Shown here: piece by piece, positions 62,671 through 64,000 of the stretch
Layout: each line of letters opens with the position of its first letter
Position numbering within the stretch: position 1 is the stretch's first letter
Origin: Acanthopleuribacter pedis
GTDB taxonomy: Bacteria > Acidobacteriota > Holophagae > Acanthopleuribacterales > Acanthopleuribacteraceae
DNA length: 64,000 nt
Direction: 5' to 3'
Assembly: GCF_017377855.1 (NCBI RefSeq)
Contig: NZ_JAFREP010000020.1
Span: forward strand, 124,001-188,000
Notes under the pieces: generated by a model
What the model was told of the DNA's origin: nothing
The model's input: the letters and a program-made list of their open reading frames with translations, nothing else
Database searches by the model: none
Made by a program: the position numbers and the translations under genes

Positions 62671-63798
62671 GGCGTGAAAAAGGTCGGGTGTGATTTCCAT
62701 GATGGAACGACAACCACACAAGGCCAAGGTTCGGTCAAGTTCATCGCGGAGGATCGCGAACGTGTGACGCACGCCCGCTTCGCCACCGGCGGCCAACCCC
62801 CACAAAACGGGACGACCGATCAGCACCGCGTCGGCACCCGCGGCCAAAGCCTTCATCACATCGCTGCCGCGGCGAATACCACCGTCGACCAGCAAGCACG
62901 GCAATTGACCCGCCGCGTTGCTGCGACCGGCAAGAACCTGGGCAATGCGCGGCAACACGTCGATGGTGGCGGGGGCGCTGTCCAACTGACGCCCGCCGTG
63001 GTTGGACACGATCACGCCGCGCGCACCGTTGTCCAGGGCGGTCACCGCGTCGTCGCAGCGCACAATCCCTTTCACCATCACCGGCAAACCCGTTTCACCG
63101 GCCAACCAGCGAATGTCTTCCCAAGTGATATTGGGTTCGATCAATTCGGAGAAGTAGCGGGTCAACCCGGAAGTAGCCAGTTTGCGCCGCTCGCTTTCGG
63201 CGTCCCGCGGCAACAGGTTGTCCATGGAGAAATCAGGGGGTAACCGAAAGCCACAGCGTTCATCGCCCTCGCGTTTGCCGAGTACCGGCGCATCAACGGT
63301 AAACACGAGGCCGCTGCAGCCGGAAGCAACAACCCGCTCCAGCAAGGCACGGGTAATGCCGCGGTCCTTGTACATGTAAAGCTGGAACCAGAAAGGACAC
63401 TTGGTCGCGGCCACCTCTTCGACAGACTTATTCGACAAGGTACTCAGGACGAACAGCGACTTTTCAGCTTTTACAGCCCTGGCGGTCGCCAATTCTCCGT
63501 CAGGGTGCGCCAATTGGTGGAAGGCGGTCGGCGCGGCGATAACCGGCATCGATAAACGATGGTCGAGCAAGGTGGTCGTCATATCGCGTTCACCCACCCC
63601 CCGCAAAACCCGGTAGTGTAACGCAATTTCCGCCAAAGCACGCAGGTTGCGGGCCAGGGCGGCTTCGTCCTCCGCGCCACCGGCGAAATAGCTAAAGGCG
63701 GAGGGTTCGAGCAACTTTTGCGCGAGGTTTTTGAGGTCGTTCACGTTGAGGCATTGGCGCAGATAGTGGTCCGCATGCGAAGGTTGGAGATCCGTCAT
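62668..63798 (-). CDS. FMN-dependent alpha-hydroxyacid dehydrogenase (L-lactate dehydrogenase-like)
   Basis: 376 residues from the ATG at 63798. A TIM-barrel flavoprotein with SAFSYFAGGAEDE near the N-terminus, PVIAAPTAFHQLAHPDGE, FQLYMYKDR, the active-site SNHGGRQLDSAPATIDVLPR (its His is the base), and VDGGIRRGSDVMKALAAGADAVLIGRP-type FMN contacts. It oxidises an L-2-hydroxyacid such as lactate or glycolate to the keto acid; the electron acceptor is not determined. The frame extends 41 codons upstream; I chose the start that places LNVNDLKNLAQ as in family members, but the ribosome binding site is weak. Its stop codon comes from MITE-like copy F. Confidence 0.88.
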   Translation of the reverse strand: MTDLQPSHADHYLRQCLNVNDLKNLAQKLLEPSAFSYFAGGAEDEAALARNLRALAEIALHYRVLRGVGERDMTTTLLDHRLSMPVIAAPTAFHQLAHPDGELATARAVKAEKSLFVLSTLSNKSVEEVAATKCPFWFQLYMYKDRGITRALLERVVASGCSGLVFTVDAPVLGKREGDERCGFRLPPDFSMDNLLPRDAESERRKLATSGLTRYFSELIEPNITWEDIRWLAGETGLPVMVKGIVRCDDAVTALDNGARGVIVSNHGGRQLDSAPATIDVLPRIAQVLAGRSNAAGQLPCLLVDGGIRRGSDVMKALAAGADAVLIGRPVLWGLAAGGEAGVRHTFAILRDELDRTLALCGCRSIMEITPDLFHA

Positions 63799-64000
63799 GG
63801 CAACATCCAAATTCTTTTCGAGCCGGTCACGAGCCTGTTGTGGCACACAGCGACGGCGTTGTTCAGTTGGGTTAATTTCGGGAAACAGCTTATTTTCTCG
63901 CATAAGCTGCCGCTTGACCACCCTTTATCAACGGGAGCAGGGGCAAAGTGAAGGAAGCAACACCAAAACGCTGTCCGCTTGGCAACACCTCGGGGTCGTG

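Noticed and set aside
1..64000. Defence island, prophage, retron, diversity-generating retroelement or biosynthetic gene cluster
   Set aside because: No reverse transcriptase, integrase, transposase, restriction, toxin-antitoxin, polyketide or non-ribosomal peptide genes were found among the supported genes.

Overview
The window is a gene-dense, moderately GC-rich bacterial chromosome segment with about 40 recognisable genes. The von Willebrand protein at 55453-57567 has the layout of the Acidobacteria-type VWFA-related family. A class I-like HMG-CoA reductase, a TPR-linked Ser/Thr kinase, sigma-54-type promoters and an imelysin/di-heme pair also occur. Together these suggest a Gram-negative member of Acidobacteriota, or a relative with myxobacterial-style biology; this is inference from gene content. 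There are no phage genes, transposases, rRNAs or CRISPR arrays. One tRNA gene, tRNA-Ala(GGC), is present.

Layout. 1-4752 (minus): two family 2 glycosyltransferases, a zinc-ribbon SAM methyltransferase and RNase R. 5436-7714 (minus): a secreted coiled-coil protein and a MATE exporter. 8462-11177 (plus): two CsbD-like stress proteins, a triple-BON periplasmic protein and an MscS channel. 11507-16805: a histidine-phosphatase-fold protein without its catalytic histidines, gltX, a 2H phosphoesterase and pyruvate kinase. 17525-18580: a Fis-type regulator and a CpoB-like TPR lipoprotein. 18600-19530 is repeat-rich. 19656-23697: tRNA-Ala, cysteine-poor L36 and S14, clpS and clpA. 23776-26413 (minus): di-heme cytochrome and imelysin, an iron-linked pair. 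26696-31437: a ZIP/ArsP-like fusion permease and a membrane TPR kinase. 32295-34202: a double-length glutaminase. 34309-43833: TonB-C protein, FtsB/DivIC, FabH, YihY-like, HMG-CoA reductase, AarF/UbiB kinase and a second MscS. 43966-46355: LigB/AMMECR1/radical-SAM operon. 46352-54888: an unknown protein, DUF4301, 5'-nucleotidase, PhoD, sulfotransferase and an Hfq-like protein. 55453-63798: VWFA protein, MazG, FolK, a FecR/DUF6600-like Arg-rich protein and an FMN-dependent hydroxyacid dehydrogenase.

Three things stand out. (1) The 635-residue glutaminase is two glutaminase domains in tandem, and the second has lost the Ser-Lys pair and both active-site tyrosines. (2) At least six full or internally deleted copies, plus one degenerate copy, of a MITE-like element share inverted ends (CCCGCATTTCTCACAAGG), lie next to TA, and carry internal 15- or 16-bp tandem arrays. 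Two copies abut or supply the stop codon of a neighbouring gene. (3) Several hairpin-rich or minisatellite intergenic arrays (49, 34 and 33 bp units) have no coding explanation.

Most genes are housekeeping or envelope/stress functions in short operons, often with overlapping stop and start codons. I see no obvious defence island or biosynthetic cluster.
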